From the NCBI RefSeq assembly GCF_003008575.1, contig NZ_CP027667.1:1554501-1618500 (forward strand): a stretch of 64,000 nucleotides of DNA, read 5' to 3'. Numbering within the stretch: the stretch's first letter is position 1; every line of letters starts with the position of its first letter. The position numbers were made by a program, and so were the translations under genes. The notes beneath the pieces were generated by a model, which made no database searches, was not told where the DNA came from, and saw only the letters and a list, made by a program, of their open reading frames with translations. Of the stretch, positions 41,885 through 53,578 are shown piece after piece. The DNA comes from Melaminivora suipulveris. GTDB lineage: Bacteria; Pseudomonadota; Gammaproteobacteria; Burkholderiales; Burkholderiaceae_C.

Positions 41885-43075
41885 TTACGCGATGATCTTG
41901 GCCACGACGCCGGCGCCCACGGTGCGGCCGCCCTCGCGGATGGCAAAGCGCAGGCCTTCTTCCATGGCGATGGGGGCGATCAGCTTGACGGTGATCGACA
42001 CGTTGTCGCCGGGCATGACCATTTCCTTGTCCGCCGGCAGCTCGATGGAGCCGGTGACGTCGGTCGTGCGGAAGTAGAACTGCGGGCGGTAGTTGTTGAA
42101 GAACGGCGTGTGGCGGCCGCCCTCGTCCTTGGACAGCACGTACACCTCGGCGGTGAAGTGCGTGTGCGGCTTGATGGAGCCGGGCTTGCACAGCACCTGG
42201 CCGCGCTCGACGTCTTCGCGCTTGGTGCCGCGAAGGAGCAGGCCCACGTTGTCGCCAGCCTGGCCCTGGTCCAGGAGCTTCCTGAACATCTCGACGCCGG
42301 TGACGGTGGTCTTGACGGTGTCCTTGATGCCGACGATTTCGATTTCCTCGCCGACCTTGACGATGCCGCGCTCGACGCGGCCCGTGACCACGGTGCCGCG
42401 GCCCGAGATCGAGAACACGTCTTCCACGGGCATCAGGAAGGCGCCGTCGATGGCGCGCTCAGGCGTGGGGATGTAGGTGTCCAGCGCTTCGGCAAGCTTG
42501 AGCACGGCGGGCTCGCCCTTGTCGGATTGGTCGCCTTCCAGAGCCAGCTTGGCAGAGCCGCGGATGATGGGGGTGTCGTCGCCGGGGAAGTCGTACTTGT
42601 CCAGCAGTTCGCGCACTTCCATCTCGACGAGCTCCAGGAGCTCTTCGTCGTCCACCATGTCGCACTTGTTCAGGAACACGATGATGTAGGGCACGCCGAC
42701 CTGGCGGGCCAGCAGGATGTGCTCACGCGTCTGGGGCATGGGGCCGTCAGCGGCCGAGCACACAAGAATAGCGCCGTCCATCTGGGCGGCACCGGTGATC
42801 ATGTTCTTCACATAGTCGGCGTGGCCGGGGCAGTCCACGTGGGCGTAGTGGCGTGCAGCCGTCTCGTACTCCACGTGCGAGGTGTTGATGGTGATGCCGC
42901 GGGCTTTTTCTTCGGGAGCGTTGTCGATCTGGTCGTAGCTCTTGACTTCGCCGCCGAATTTCTTGCCCAGCACCGTGGCGATCGCCGCCGTGAGCGTCGT
43001 CTTGCCGTGGTCCACGTGACCGATGGTGCCCACGTTCACGTGGGGCTTGGTCCGCTCGAATTTACCTTTTGCCAT
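41885..43075 (-). CDS. tuf: Elongation factor Tu
   Basis: The 396-aa GTPase delivering aminoacyl-tRNA. GTP motifs [28 protein letters not shown] and the domain II/III regions match. Only one copy is in the window; Proteobacteria often carry a second elsewhere. Confidence 0.98.
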   Translation of the reverse strand: MAKGKFERTKPHVNVGTIGHVDHGKTTLTAAIATVLGKKFGGEVKSYDQIDNAPEEKARGITINTSHVEYETAARHYAHVDCPGHADYVKNMITGAAQMDGAILVCSAADGPMPQTREHILLARQVGVPYIIVFLNKCDMVDDEELLELVEMEVRELLDKYDFPGDDTPIIRGSAKLALEGDQSDKGEPAVLKLAEALDTYIPTPERAIDGAFLMPVEDVFSISGRGTVVTGRVERGIVKVGEEIEIVGIKDTVKTTVTGVEMFRKLLDQGQAGDNVGLLLRGTKREDVERGQVLCKPGSIKPHTHFTAEVYVLSKDEGGRHTPFFNNYRPQFYFRTTDVTGSIELPADKEMVMPGDNVSITVKLIAPIAMEEGLRFAIREGGRTVGAGVVAKIIA

Positions 43076-43181
43076 TTCTCAAACTCCAAAAGAGCATTGC
43101 CTGTGTGACGGTTTAACGTCTGCACCCGGTTGCTGGTTCGCCCCGCACAGGGCAACGGGACGGCACCGGATCGCAGACAGG

Positions 43182-43245
43182 AAATTTGCTATCGAAAAAA
43201 TAGCTGCCTGCGCAGCATGGACGCCGGCAGGCAGCTCATTTCACC
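43182..43245 (-). repeat. Dispersed repeat, copy 9
   Basis: On the minus strand: CCTGCCGGCGTCCATG, then CTGCGCAGGCAGCTATTTT, then CGATAGC. It lies between fusA and tuf and forms a strong GAGCTGCCTGC…GCAGGCAGCT hairpin. It sits 5 bp beyond the fusA stop. Confidence 0.8.
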
Positions 43246-43247
43246 GA

Positions 43248-45356
<2,109 letters not shown>

Positions 45357-45441
45357 GGTGATGGTCTTTCGTTAACGGCCAAGAGCCCGATCGCCGTGGG
45401 TGGACGAGCGGGCTCCCAGCCTTCGAGGAGAGGGACGGAGC

Positions 45442-45915
45442 TTAGAAGCGGAAGTGGCTGAACGCCTTGTTGGCCTCGGCCATGCGGTGCACTTCGTCGC
45501 GGCGCTTCATCGCGCCGCCACGGCCTTCGTTGGCTTCCATCAGCTCATTGGCCAGGCGCTGGGCCATGGATTTTTCGCCGCGCTTGCGGGCGGCTTCCTT
45601 GAGCCAGCGCATGGACAGGGCCAGGCGGCGCACCGGGCGCACTTCCACGGGCACCTGGTAGTTGGCGCCGCCCACGCGGCGCGACTTCACTTCGACCATC
45701 GGCTTGATATTGTTGATGGCCGTCAGGAACACCTCCAGGGGGTCCTTCTCGGGCTGCTTCTTCTCGACCAGTTCCAGGGCGCCATAAATGATGCGCTCTG
45801 CAACGGCCTTCTTGCCGCCTTCCATGATCACGTTCATGAATTTGGACAGCTCGACGTTGCCGAACTTCGGGTCCGGCAGGATTTCACGTTTGGGGACTTC
45901 GCGACGACGTGGCAT
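45442..45915 (-). CDS. rpsG: 30S ribosomal protein S7
   Basis: The 157-aa S7. [20 protein letters not shown] and the block [19 protein letters not shown] ([14 protein letters not shown]) are typical. It organises the 30S head. It is downstream of rpsL after a 173-bp gap. Confidence 0.97.
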   Translation of the reverse strand: MPRRREVPKREILPDPKFGNVELSKFMNVIMEGGKKAVAERIIYGALELVEKKQPEKDPLEVFLTAINNIKPMVEVKSRRVGGANYQVPVEVRPVRRLALSMRWLKEAARKRGEKSMAQRLANELMEANEGRGGAMKRRDEVHRMAEANKAFSHFRF

Positions 45916-46088
45916 TTTTTACCTCTATCTTTGCTTCAGTTGGCACCCTTGTCGGGGGCCGCGAGAGCCATACGGGTCTCTCACTTACTCGACCCGCGCA
46001 GAACATCTGCGTTTGGGGTCACTACGCTGCACACCGCGCCACGCATCAATGGCGGATTTGGCAGCACCGAAAAACACGAAAAACCGGC

Positions 46089-46466
46089 TTACTTGGCCTT
46101 CGGACGCTTGGCGCCGTACTTGGAGCGCGACTGCTTGCGATCCTTGACGCCCTGCAGGTCCAGCGAGCCGCGCACGATGTGGTAGCGCACGCCAGGCAAG
46201 TCCTTGACACGGCCGCCGCGCACCAGCACGACGCTGTGCTCTTGCAGGTTGTGGCCTTCGCCGCCGATGTAGGAGATGACTTCGAAGCCGTTGGTCAGGC
46301 GCACCTTGGCGACCTTGCGCAGGGCCGAGTTGGGCTTCTTGGGGGTCGTGGTGTACACACGGGTGCACACGCCGCGGCGCTGGGGGCAGTTCTCCATGGC
46401 CGGGCTTTTGGATTTGACAACTTCGACCGTGCGGCCGTGGCGCACGAGCTGATTGATGGTTGGCAT
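46089..46466 (-). CDS. rpsL: 30S ribosomal protein S12
   Basis: A 125-aa S12 at the decoding site. [18 protein letters not shown] places Lys43, and [12 protein letters not shown] places Lys88, both wild-type, so no streptomycin-resistance change is seen. It is the first gene of the str operon and is preceded by a clear promoter and a 16-bp palindrome. Confidence 0.98.
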   Translation of the reverse strand: MPTINQLVRHGRTVEVVKSKSPAMENCPQRRGVCTRVYTTTPKKPNSALRKVAKVRLTNGFEVISYIGGEGHNLQEHSVVLVRGGRVKDLPGVRYHIVRGSLDLQGVKDRKQSRSKYGAKRPKAK

Positions 46467-46517
46467 TGCTGTGTTGAGTCCCTAAACGTGAACGTGAAAT
46501 GCGAAAACGTGAATCCC

Positions 46518-46533
46518 TTCGGAAATTTCCGAA
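46518..46533. repeat. 16-bp perfect palindrome in the rpsL 5' region
   Basis: TTCGGAAATTTCCGAA, immediately downstream of the rpsL promoter, near the expected transcription start. It is a candidate protein-binding site. Confidence 0.7.
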
Positions 46534-46542
46534 AAGCCCGCG

Positions 46543-46571
46543 AGTGTAGCGTTTTACGGCGCGCGCGGCAA
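46543..46571 (-). promoter_or_regulatory. Promoter of the str operon (rpsL)
   Basis: Minus strand TTGCCG (46566–46571), 17-bp spacer, TACACT (46543–46548), about 77 bp upstream of the rpsL start. Confidence 0.65.
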
Positions 46572-46587
46572 GGCCGGCGCGACCTGC

Positions 46588-47751
46588 TTACTTGATCCAG
46601 AGGCGCAGCGAATCCCAGGCACGGCCGAAGAAGCCGGCCTGGCCCACGTCCTCCAGCGCCACCAGCGGCACCTCGGCCACCGTCTGCTCGCCCAGCGTAA
46701 CCTTGAGCGTGCCCACCGACTGGCCCTTGGTGAAGGGGGCGATGAGCGGGTCCTGGCGCACCACGGTGGTCGACAGCTTGCCGGCGCTGCCCGAGGGGAC
46801 GGTGACCACGATGGCGTCCGGGCGACCCACCTTCAGCGTGTTCTGCGTGCCTTTCCAGACGGCCGGCGTGGCGGCTGCCTGGTTGGCGTCGAACAGCTTC
46901 ACGGCGTCGAATGCCGTGTAACCCCAGTTGAGCAGCTTCTGGCTTTCGCCCGCGCGCGCGTTCTCGCTGGCCGCGCCCAGCACGATGGACAGCAGCCGCC
47001 GCTGGCCGACCTGCGGGAAGTCGCGCTTGGACGTCGCCACCAGGCAGTAGCCGGCCGCCTGCGTGTGGCCGGTCTTCAGGCCGTCCACGGTAGGGTCGCG
47101 AAACAGCAGCGTATTGCGGTTGTTGCTGTTGGACGCCGGCGTGCCCTCGTAGCGGTACTGCTTGGTCGAGTAGTAGTGCATGTACTCGGGAAAGTCCCGC
47201 ATCAGCCGCGTGGACAGCGTGGCCAGGTCGCGCGCCGTCGTCGTGTGCCCCGGCTCGGTCAACCCCTCGGGGTTCTTGTACTGCGTGCCGTTCATGCCAA
47301 AAGCCTTGGCCTGCTCGTTCATCAGGCGCACGAAGTTCTCCAGCGTGCCGCCCACGCCCTCGGCCAGGGCCACCGTGGCGTCGTTGCCCGACTGCACGAT
47401 CATGCCCTTGAGCAAATCGTCCACCGGCACCTGCATCTTGGGGTCGATGAACATGCGCGAGCCGGGCATCTTCCAGGCGCGCTGGCTCACCGGCAGGCGC
47501 TGCTCCAGCGTGATCTTCTTGGCGCGCAGCGCGTCGAAGACCAGGTAGCCGGTCATCAGCTTGGTCAGCGAGGCCTGCTCGACCGGCGCGTCGATGTCCT
47601 TGGCCGCCAGCGTCTGGCCGCTGGTCACGTCCACCAGCAGATAGTTGCGTGCGGCGATCTCCGGCGGCTGAGGCACCTGCGCCCACAGGGCGGCGGGAGC
47701 GAGGACGAGGACGCAGAGCAGGGTTCGCAGCAGGGAACGTACAGAGGGCAT
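46588..47751 (-). CDS. D-alanyl-D-alanine carboxypeptidase (PBP5/6 type)
   Basis: A 387-aa peptidoglycan carboxypeptidase of the S11 family. A signal peptide (about 1–25) is followed by the serine motif SLTK at about residue 61, SGND (SxN) and KTGHT. The C-terminal domain (about 285–370) and an amphipathic terminal helix (FFGRAWDSLRLWIK) anchor it to the membrane. It trims terminal D-Ala from stem peptides. It is upstream of the rpsL promoter region on the same strand. Confidence 0.94.
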   Translation of the reverse strand: MPSVRSLLRTLLCVLVLAPAALWAQVPQPPEIAARNYLLVDVTSGQTLAAKDIDAPVEQASLTKLMTGYLVFDALRAKKITLEQRLPVSQRAWKMPGSRMFIDPKMQVPVDDLLKGMIVQSGNDATVALAEGVGGTLENFVRLMNEQAKAFGMNGTQYKNPEGLTEPGHTTTARDLATLSTRLMRDFPEYMHYYSTKQYRYEGTPASNSNNRNTLLFRDPTVDGLKTGHTQAAGYCLVATSKRDFPQVGQRRLLSIVLGAASENARAGESQKLLNWGYTAFDAVKLFDANQAAATPAVWKGTQNTLKVGRPDAIVVTVPSGSAGKLSTTVVRQDPLIAPFTKGQSVGTLKVTLGEQTVAEVPLVALEDVGQAGFFGRAWDSLRLWIK

Positions 47752-47824
47752 CGGAGGGCGAGCGGGTGATGAAAGCGAAAGGGGAAAACGAAAAAGCCGC
47801 CATGCGGGCGGCGCGTGCGGACGC

Positions 47825-48454
47825 TCAGGGCCGCAGGTGGCGCATGGCCAGGTTTTTCAAAAGCGGCAATTGTCCGTGAAAGAAATGGCCGCTCCCCGGC
47901 ACAACCGTAACCGGGAGTTGCTGGGGCCGCGCCCAGTCCATGACCGAGGTCAGGGGCACGGTCTCGTCGTGCTCGCCGTGGATGACCAGGGTGCCCTCGT
48001 GCGCGTCCTGCGGCACCTCGGCCACGGTGAAGCGGCTGCACGCCGTACCGACCAGGATGGCGCGCTCGACGCGCCCCTCGCCCCACAGCTGCGCCAGCGC
48101 GTGGCTGGCGACGAAGGCGCCGAAGGAAAAGCCCGCCAGCGCGATCGGCCCATCAGGCGCCGCCTGCTGCACCACGGCCAGCATGTCCTGCAGCTCGCCA
48201 CGGCCCTCGTCGTACACGCCGCTGCTGCCCCCCACGCCGCGGAAGTTGAAGCGCAGCGCCACGAAGCCGCAGGCGACGAAAGCGCGCGCCAGGGTCTGCA
48301 CGACCTTGTTGTCCAGCGTGCCGCCGTACAAAGGATGCGGATGCGCGATGACGGCGACGCCGCGCCTCGCCTGGCCTTCGGCGGGCAGGTCGCGCGCGAT
48401 CTCGATGGCGCCTTCGGCGCCCTGGTACGTCAGGCGTTCGGTCTGGGCATTCAT
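47825..48454 (-). CDS. Alpha/beta hydrolase
   Basis: A 209-aa serine hydrolase. The nucleophile elbow GFSFG places Ser at about 110. The oxyanion strand AVIAHPHPLYGGTLDNKV, the acid (HGEHDETVPLTS) and the final His (PGSGHFFHGQL) are visible. It resembles the YtfL/CC0125-like alpha/beta hydrolases common in Proteobacteria. The substrate is unknown. It is monocistronic or with the gene 3' of it; repeat copy 10 lies upstream. Confidence 0.9.
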   Translation of the reverse strand: MNAQTERLTYQGAEGAIEIARDLPAEGQARRGVAVIAHPHPLYGGTLDNKVVQTLARAFVACGFVALRFNFRGVGGSSGVYDEGRGELQDMLAVVQQAAPDGPIALAGFSFGAFVASHALAQLWGEGRVERAILVGTACSRFTVAEVPQDAHEGTLVIHGEHDETVPLTSVMDWARPQQLPVTVVPGSGHFFHGQLPLLKNLAMRHLRP

Positions 48455-48460
48455 GGTGCT

Positions 48461-48518
48461 ACCAAAATTATAGCTGACTGCGCTTTATCCACGCCGACTG
48501 AGGGCCTAAAACACTGAA
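48461..48518 (-). repeat. Dispersed repeat, copy 10
   Basis: On the minus strand: CAGTCGGCGTGGATAAAGCG then AGTCAGCTATAATTTTGG. It lies between the ferredoxin-like gene and the hydrolase start. Confidence 0.9.
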
Positions 48519-48538
48519 AATCAGCCCATCAGACAGCT

Positions 48539-48880
48539 TCAGCGGCCCACGTCGGGCGGCAGCAGCAGGCGCTCGACGATCTGGCCGTTCTTCAGGTGCG
48601 ACTCGACGATCTCGTCGATGTCTTCGTTGTCCACGTAGCTGTACCAGACGCCATCCGGATAGACCACCGCCACGGGCGCGCCCTGGCAGCGGTCCAGGCA
48701 GCCGGACTTGTTCACGCGCACCTTGCCCGGCCCGGCCAGGCCCTGGGCCTTGACCTGCTTCTTGCAGTGATCGAAAGCCTGCTGCGCGCCGTGGCAGGCG
48801 CAGCAGGCCTCGGGCGCGGCGCGCTCGTTCAGGCAAAAGAAGATGTGGCGCTGGAAGTAAGGCGTGGGGCTGGTGCTCAT
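48539..48880 (-). CDS. (2Fe-2S) ferredoxin domain-containing protein
   Basis: A 113-aa thioredoxin-like [2Fe-2S] protein. RHIFFCLNERAAPEACCACHG and SGCLDRCQGAPVAVVYPDG match the C-terminal (2Fe-2S) ferredoxin family with four conserved Cys in C…C and C…C groups. It probably transfers electrons. It is upstream of repeat copy 10; the VanZ gene lies directly upstream and may be co-transcribed. Confidence 0.88.
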   Translation of the reverse strand: MSTSPTPYFQRHIFFCLNERAAPEACCACHGAQQAFDHCKKQVKAQGLAGPGKVRVNKSGCLDRCQGAPVAVVYPDGVWYSYVDNEDIDEIVESHLKNGQIVERLLLPPDVGR

Positions 48881-48899
48881 GCGCCGATTCTAGGAAGCC

Positions 48900-50012
48900 T
48901 CATGCATCCCCTGCCCGCGTGCGGTTCTCGCGGCGCGAGACCAGCGCCAGCACGTAAGCCAGCGCGGCATACGGCCACAGCCAGCCCAGCCACTGCCCCA
49001 GGCCGTAAAAGCGGATGAAGCGCCCCTGCTCCCAGGCGGCCAGCGTCTGCGCGAAATAGGCGTCCTGCGGCGCATCGTTGAGCAGGCTCAGGTGCAGCAC
49101 CAGCACCACCAGCAGCAGCGCCGCGCAGGCGCGCCGGGGCAGCGCCAGCAGCGCCAGCCCCAGGCCCAGCCCCAACAGCGTGCCGGCGCGCGCCGCGGGC
49201 GTGAGCCACTCCCAGGCATGCACCGGGCCCCAGCTCAGGCTGGCCGACAGCGCCGTCACCGCCACGCCGACAGCCGCCACGCCCAGCGCCAGCACCGCGC
49301 GCCGGCCGAGGTGACGCACGGCGCAATAGCCGAGCAGGCAGGGCGTGAGCAGCCCCAGCGCCACCGCCAGCAGCTCGCCGCCGCGCGACATCTGCTCCAG
49401 CGGCGCCTCGCGCGTGGGCAGCCATTCCAGGAACGGCGTTCCCTCCAGCAACTCGACCAGGGCGTCCTCCAGCCGCTGCCAGACCTGCCCCAGGCCGTAG
49501 GGCAGCGCCGCCGGGAACAGCAGCGCCCAGGGCCACAGCGCCAGCAGCGCCAGCGCGCCGCTGGTGTGCGGCACGAACCAGCGCTCACGCAGCCGGCTCC
49601 AGCGCGCGATCGCGCCCAGGCGCTCCAGCAGCGCGGCGACCAGCGCGCCGATCAGCGTGCCCAGCGCGTTGAGCAGCAGGTCCAGATTGGAGGGCACGCG
49701 CCGCGGCAGGTAGATCTGCAAAAACTCCATGGTCAGCGACAGCAGCGCGCCGCTGACCGCCGCCACCGGCACCGCCGCGCGCGGCCAGCCCGAGCGCATG
49801 CACGCCAGCGCCAGCAGAAAGCCCAGCGGCGCGTAGCCGGCGACGTTGACGTTCACGTCGAACCAGGTCCAGTACGGCGGCGGGATGCGCGCGCTGAGAA
49901 ACACCCAGGGCGAGACGCCCTGCGCGCGCCAGCCTTCAAACGGGAACAGGCTGGCGAAGACGATCAGCGCGACGTAGATCAGCGCCAGCGGCCAGGCCGA
50001 CGTGCGGTGCAT
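48900..50012 (-). CDS. VanZ-like membrane protein
   Basis: A 370-aa polytopic membrane protein, larger than simple VanZ proteins (about 160 aa). The N-terminal VanZ-type region (VNVAGYAPLGFLLALA, LNALGTLIGALVAAL) is followed by several further Leu/Ala-rich helices (about 190–355). It is a common gene upstream of ferredoxin-like genes in Comamonadaceae. The function is not known. It is between hemJ and the ferredoxin-like gene. Confidence 0.75.
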   Translation of the reverse strand: MHRTSAWPLALIYVALIVFASLFPFEGWRAQGVSPWVFLSARIPPPYWTWFDVNVNVAGYAPLGFLLALACMRSGWPRAAVPVAAVSGALLSLTMEFLQIYLPRRVPSNLDLLLNALGTLIGALVAALLERLGAIARWSRLRERWFVPHTSGALALLALWPWALLFPAALPYGLGQVWQRLEDALVELLEGTPFLEWLPTREAPLEQMSRGGELLAVALGLLTPCLLGYCAVRHLGRRAVLALGVAAVGVAVTALSASLSWGPVHAWEWLTPAARAGTLLGLGLGLALLALPRRACAALLLVVLVLHLSLLNDAPQDAYFAQTLAAWEQGRFIRFYGLGQWLGWLWPYAALAYVLALVSRRENRTRAGDA

Positions 50013-50039
50013 GGTGGTGGCCCGGCCCGCCAGCGGCGT

Positions 50040-50468
50040 TCAGAACGGTTTGACGACCACCAGCACCACGACGGCCACCAGCAGCAGCACCGGCAGCTCG
50101 TTGAACCAGCGGAACCACACGTGGCTGCGCCGGCTGCTGCCCGCGGCGAGCTTTCGCAAAAGCACGGCGCAGGCGTGGTGGTAGCCCACGATGAGCAGCA
50201 CCAGCGCCAGCTTGGCGTGCAGCCAGCCATTGCCCGGCCCGCGCCCGATGCCATAGCCCAGCCACAGCCACAGGCCCAGGCCGATGGCCGGCAGCGCCAG
50301 CAGCGTGGTGAAACGCAGCAGCTTGCGCGCCATCAGCAAGAGGCGCTCGCGCTCGGCGATGGAGCCCGGATCGACCATCGCCAGGTTCACGTAGATGCGC
50401 GGCAGGTAGAACAGGCCGGCGAACCAGGCGGCGATGAAGACGATGTGGAAGGCCTTGACCCAGAGCAT
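50040..50468 (-). CDS. hemJ: HemJ-like protoporphyrinogen oxidase / CopD family protein
   Basis: A 142-aa four-helix membrane protein. WVKAFHIVFIAAWFAGLFYL with the conserved His and the following RIYVNLAM fit the HemJ (CopD-related) family; a second conserved His/Arg region is HAKLALVLLIVGYHH. It would convert protoporphyrinogen IX to protoporphyrin IX. Being divergent from hemB supports a haem role. The start at MLWVKAF was chosen; the open frame upstream crosses a terminator and has no family resemblance. Confidence 0.82.
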   Translation of the reverse strand: MLWVKAFHIVFIAAWFAGLFYLPRIYVNLAMVDPGSIAERERLLLMARKLLRFTTLLALPAIGLGLWLWLGYGIGRGPGNGWLHAKLALVLLIVGYHHACAVLLRKLAAGSSRRSHVWFRWFNELPVLLLVAVVVLVVVKPF

Positions 50469-50480
50469 TGGCAACGCACC

Positions 50481-50506
50481 AAAAAAGAAGCCCGGCGCAG
50501 CCGGGC
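50481..50506 (-). terminator. Terminator of the candidate sRNA, in the hemJ leader
   Basis: A perfect 7-bp GC stem (GCCCGGC/GCCGGGC), 3-nt loop and a U-rich tract on the minus strand, 12 nt before the hemJ ATG. It could also attenuate hemJ. Confidence 0.75.
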
Positions 50507-50582
50507 GGGAAAAGCCTCCTGGGCACGAATGCCGCCGGAAGCCCCGCTCAGGGAGGTAAAGCGGGGGGCGCTCGCGCGCCCG
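50481..50582 (-). ncRNA. Candidate small RNA with anti-Shine-Dalgarno loop
   Basis: Minus-strand transcript of about 100 nt read from the sequence. The promoter is TTGCGC (50611–50616), 16 bp, CTAGAT (50589–50594). Then GGCGC-GCGA-GCGCC (a GNRA-capped hairpin), then CCCCGCU-UUACCUCCCUG-AGCGGGG with an exposed ACCUCCC loop complementary to Shine-Dalgarno sequences. Next is a stretch containing AGGAGG, which could pair back to the loop, and a canonical terminator GCCCGGC-UGC-GCCGGGC plus UUCUUUUUU at 50481–50506. No ORF fits. I recall a Rfam family, 'Betaproteobacteria toxic small RNA', with such an anti-SD motif; this resemblance could not be checked. Confidence 0.62.
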
Positions 50583-50588
50583 GCGGCA

Positions 50589-51686
<1,098 letters not shown>

Positions 51687-51712
<26 letters not shown>

Positions 51713-52904
51713 GACCGATACCACCGCACCGAAGGCGATCCGCGTCTTCCACATCCAGCCCGGCGCCAGCGCGGCCGAGCTGTCCGACCTGCCCGAGCTG
51801 CCCCCGCCCGTGGGCTACTACTGGGTGGCCTGTACGCGCGAGGCGCTGCAGCGGCAGCTGGGGCGCTTCCAGGCCATGGTCCAGGCGATCACCGGGCTGC
51901 AACTGGTCGATCTGCACGTCACAGACCTGCTCAGCACGCAGCTGCCCTCGCACTACGACTACACCTCGCAGTACGACCTGCTGGTCATGCGCCAGCTCGC
52001 CGCCACTCAGAGCCAGGCTGAGGCGCCGCTGCCGCGCGCCGTGCGTGGCGGCCCGCCGGTATTGCGGCGCATCGACACCAGCCCGGTCGGCCTGGTGGTG
52101 TTCGATGCGCTGCTCTTGTCAGTGCATCCGCACGACTGCGCGGTGCGCGACAGCTATGCCGAGCGACTCACCGCCCCGCCGCCGGCGGCGCCCGCGCCCC
52201 TCGATGCCGACGAGGCCGAGCAAGCTGCAGAGACCCTGGTGTGCGAGTTGAGCGCCAGCCCGTCGGTCGCCGGCGTGGGCCTGCCCGGCAGCACGGCCGA
52301 TCTGATGCTGCGCCTGGTCAACCACATCGTCGACAACTACCTGGAGCTGCGCCGCGACCTGTCGCGCCAGCTCGACCACTGGCAGGTGGCGCTCTTGAAC
52401 CCGCGCGCGCGCTTCAACCACTGGGGCGCGCTGATGGCGGCGCGGCTGGCGCTGCACCACCTCACGGAGATCTGCGAGGACCAGCGCTCGGCCCTGCAGG
52501 CCTGGGGCAGCGCGCTGGACGGTGGGCGCATGGCCTGCGATGCCGGCCTGGCGCGGCGCGAGCTGGAACTGCTCAAGGTGCGCACGCGCGACGTGCTGGA
52601 GCACATCGCCCGCGTGGCGCACCACGTGCGCCGGCTGGAACAAAGCAGCGAGGCGGCGGTGCAGATGCACTTTTCCGTGCAGAACAACCGCACCAACGAA
52701 ATCATGCGCGTGCTCACCGTGCTCACCGCCGTGTTCCTGCCCTTGAACCTGATCGCCGGCATCTTCGGCATGAACTTCGAAGTCCTGCCCTTCGTGAAGA
52801 TGCACAACGGCTTCTGGGGCGCCATGCTGGTCATGCTGCTGATTGCGATCGGGCTGACGGTGTACTTCTGGCGCAACCGCTATCTGGCGCGAACGGAGGG
52901 GTGA
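51687..52904 (+). CDS. CorA family divalent cation transporter
   Basis: A 405-aa member of the CorA/ZntB superfamily. A soluble N-terminal domain (about 1–300, helical) leads into two C-terminal membrane helices. The signature GMN is in FGMNFEVLP between them. The Pro-rich N-end is variable. It transports Mg2+, Zn2+ or Co2+; the exact ion is not readable. The start is uncertain: GTG at 51687 (MAQALELN, inside the repeat) or TTG at 51711. Confidence 0.85.
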
Positions 52905-52929
52905 GGAGCGTTGCGCCGCATCATTTGCT

Positions 52930-52958
52930 TTGACAATGTTTGCCTGGGCAATTATCGT
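52930..52958 (+). promoter_or_regulatory. marR–emrAB promoter with internal palindromic operator
   Basis: Consensus -35 TTGACA (52930–52935), 17 bp, TATCGT (52953–52958). The palindrome TTGCC-TG-GGCAA (52940–52951) lies exactly between the boxes, the classic site for autorepression by a MarR protein. The ATG follows 8 nt after the -10, so the mRNA may be leaderless. Confidence 0.7.
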
Positions 52959-52966
52959 GGCGCGCC

Positions 52967-53470
52967 ATGCCCGCTCCACCGCGCGATGATCGTCCCCAGA
53001 ACCACGCCGCCATCTACGCGCCCGAGCGCAGCATCGGCCTGCAGTTGCGACGCATCGTGGTCCAGCTGGGCGCGGCCATCGAATGCCGGGTCGAGCCGCT
53101 GGGCCTGACCGACGCGCAGTGGAAGCCACTGTTGCGGCTGTGGCTGCGCGAGCCGGCCAGCGCCAGCGCCCTGGCGCGCGAATGCCACATCGACAGCGGC
53201 GCGCTGACGCGCCTGCTCGACCGCCTGGAGGCCAAGGGCCTGGTGCGGCGCGACCGCGCCGCGCACGACCGGCGCGTGGTGCACGTGGCACTCACGAATG
53301 CCGGCCGCAGCGTCGCCGGGCGGCTGCCGGCCCTGCTGGGCGACGCGCAGCAGGCGCTGCTGCAAGGCTTCGATGGCAACGAGCAGGACGCCCTGCGCGG
53401 CTACCTGGACCGTCTGGAGGCCAATCTGCAGGCTTTGGCCACGCCACCGCCCGATGGGGACCAAATCTGA
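52967..53470 (+). CDS. MarR family transcriptional regulator
   Basis: A 167-aa winged-helix repressor. GLTDAQWKPLLRLWLREPASA and LLDRLEAKGLVRRDRAAHDRR form the helices and wing. It is upstream of emrA–emrB and likely represses them. The ATG giving MPAPPRDD was chosen; the upstream in-frame MPGQLSW start would lie on the -35/-10 promoter. Confidence 0.92.
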   Translation: MPAPPRDDRPQNHAAIYAPERSIGLQLRRIVVQLGAAIECRVEPLGLTDAQWKPLLRLWLREPASASALARECHIDSGALTRLLDRLEAKGLVRRDRAAHDRRVVHVALTNAGRSVAGRLPALLGDAQQALLQGFDGNEQDALRGYLDRLEANLQALATPPPDGDQI

Positions 53471-53537
53471 GCAAATTTCAATAAAACTGCCTTCAGTCGG
53501 CGTGACATATAGGCCTCGCGCTACCTATTTAATAGCA
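53471..53537 (+). repeat. Dispersed repeat, copy 12
   Basis: CAGTCGGCGTGACATATAGG then a degenerate CGCTACCTATTTAATAGC. It follows the marR stop codon directly. Confidence 0.75.
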
Positions 53538-53578
53538 AACAGTCTGCTGCGCCGCCCCCTCTGCTCCGTCCTCGTGCC

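Noticed and set aside
45382..45416. GAGCCCG…CGGGCTC hairpin between rpsG and fusA as a terminator
   Set aside because: It lacks a T-tract on either strand and lies within an operon; it may be only a weak structure.
50481..50582. SRP 4.5S RNA or 6S RNA as identity of the hemJ–hemB structured region
   Set aside because: It lacks the GGAAG/AGCA core of SRP RNA and is too short and differently folded for 6S RNA.
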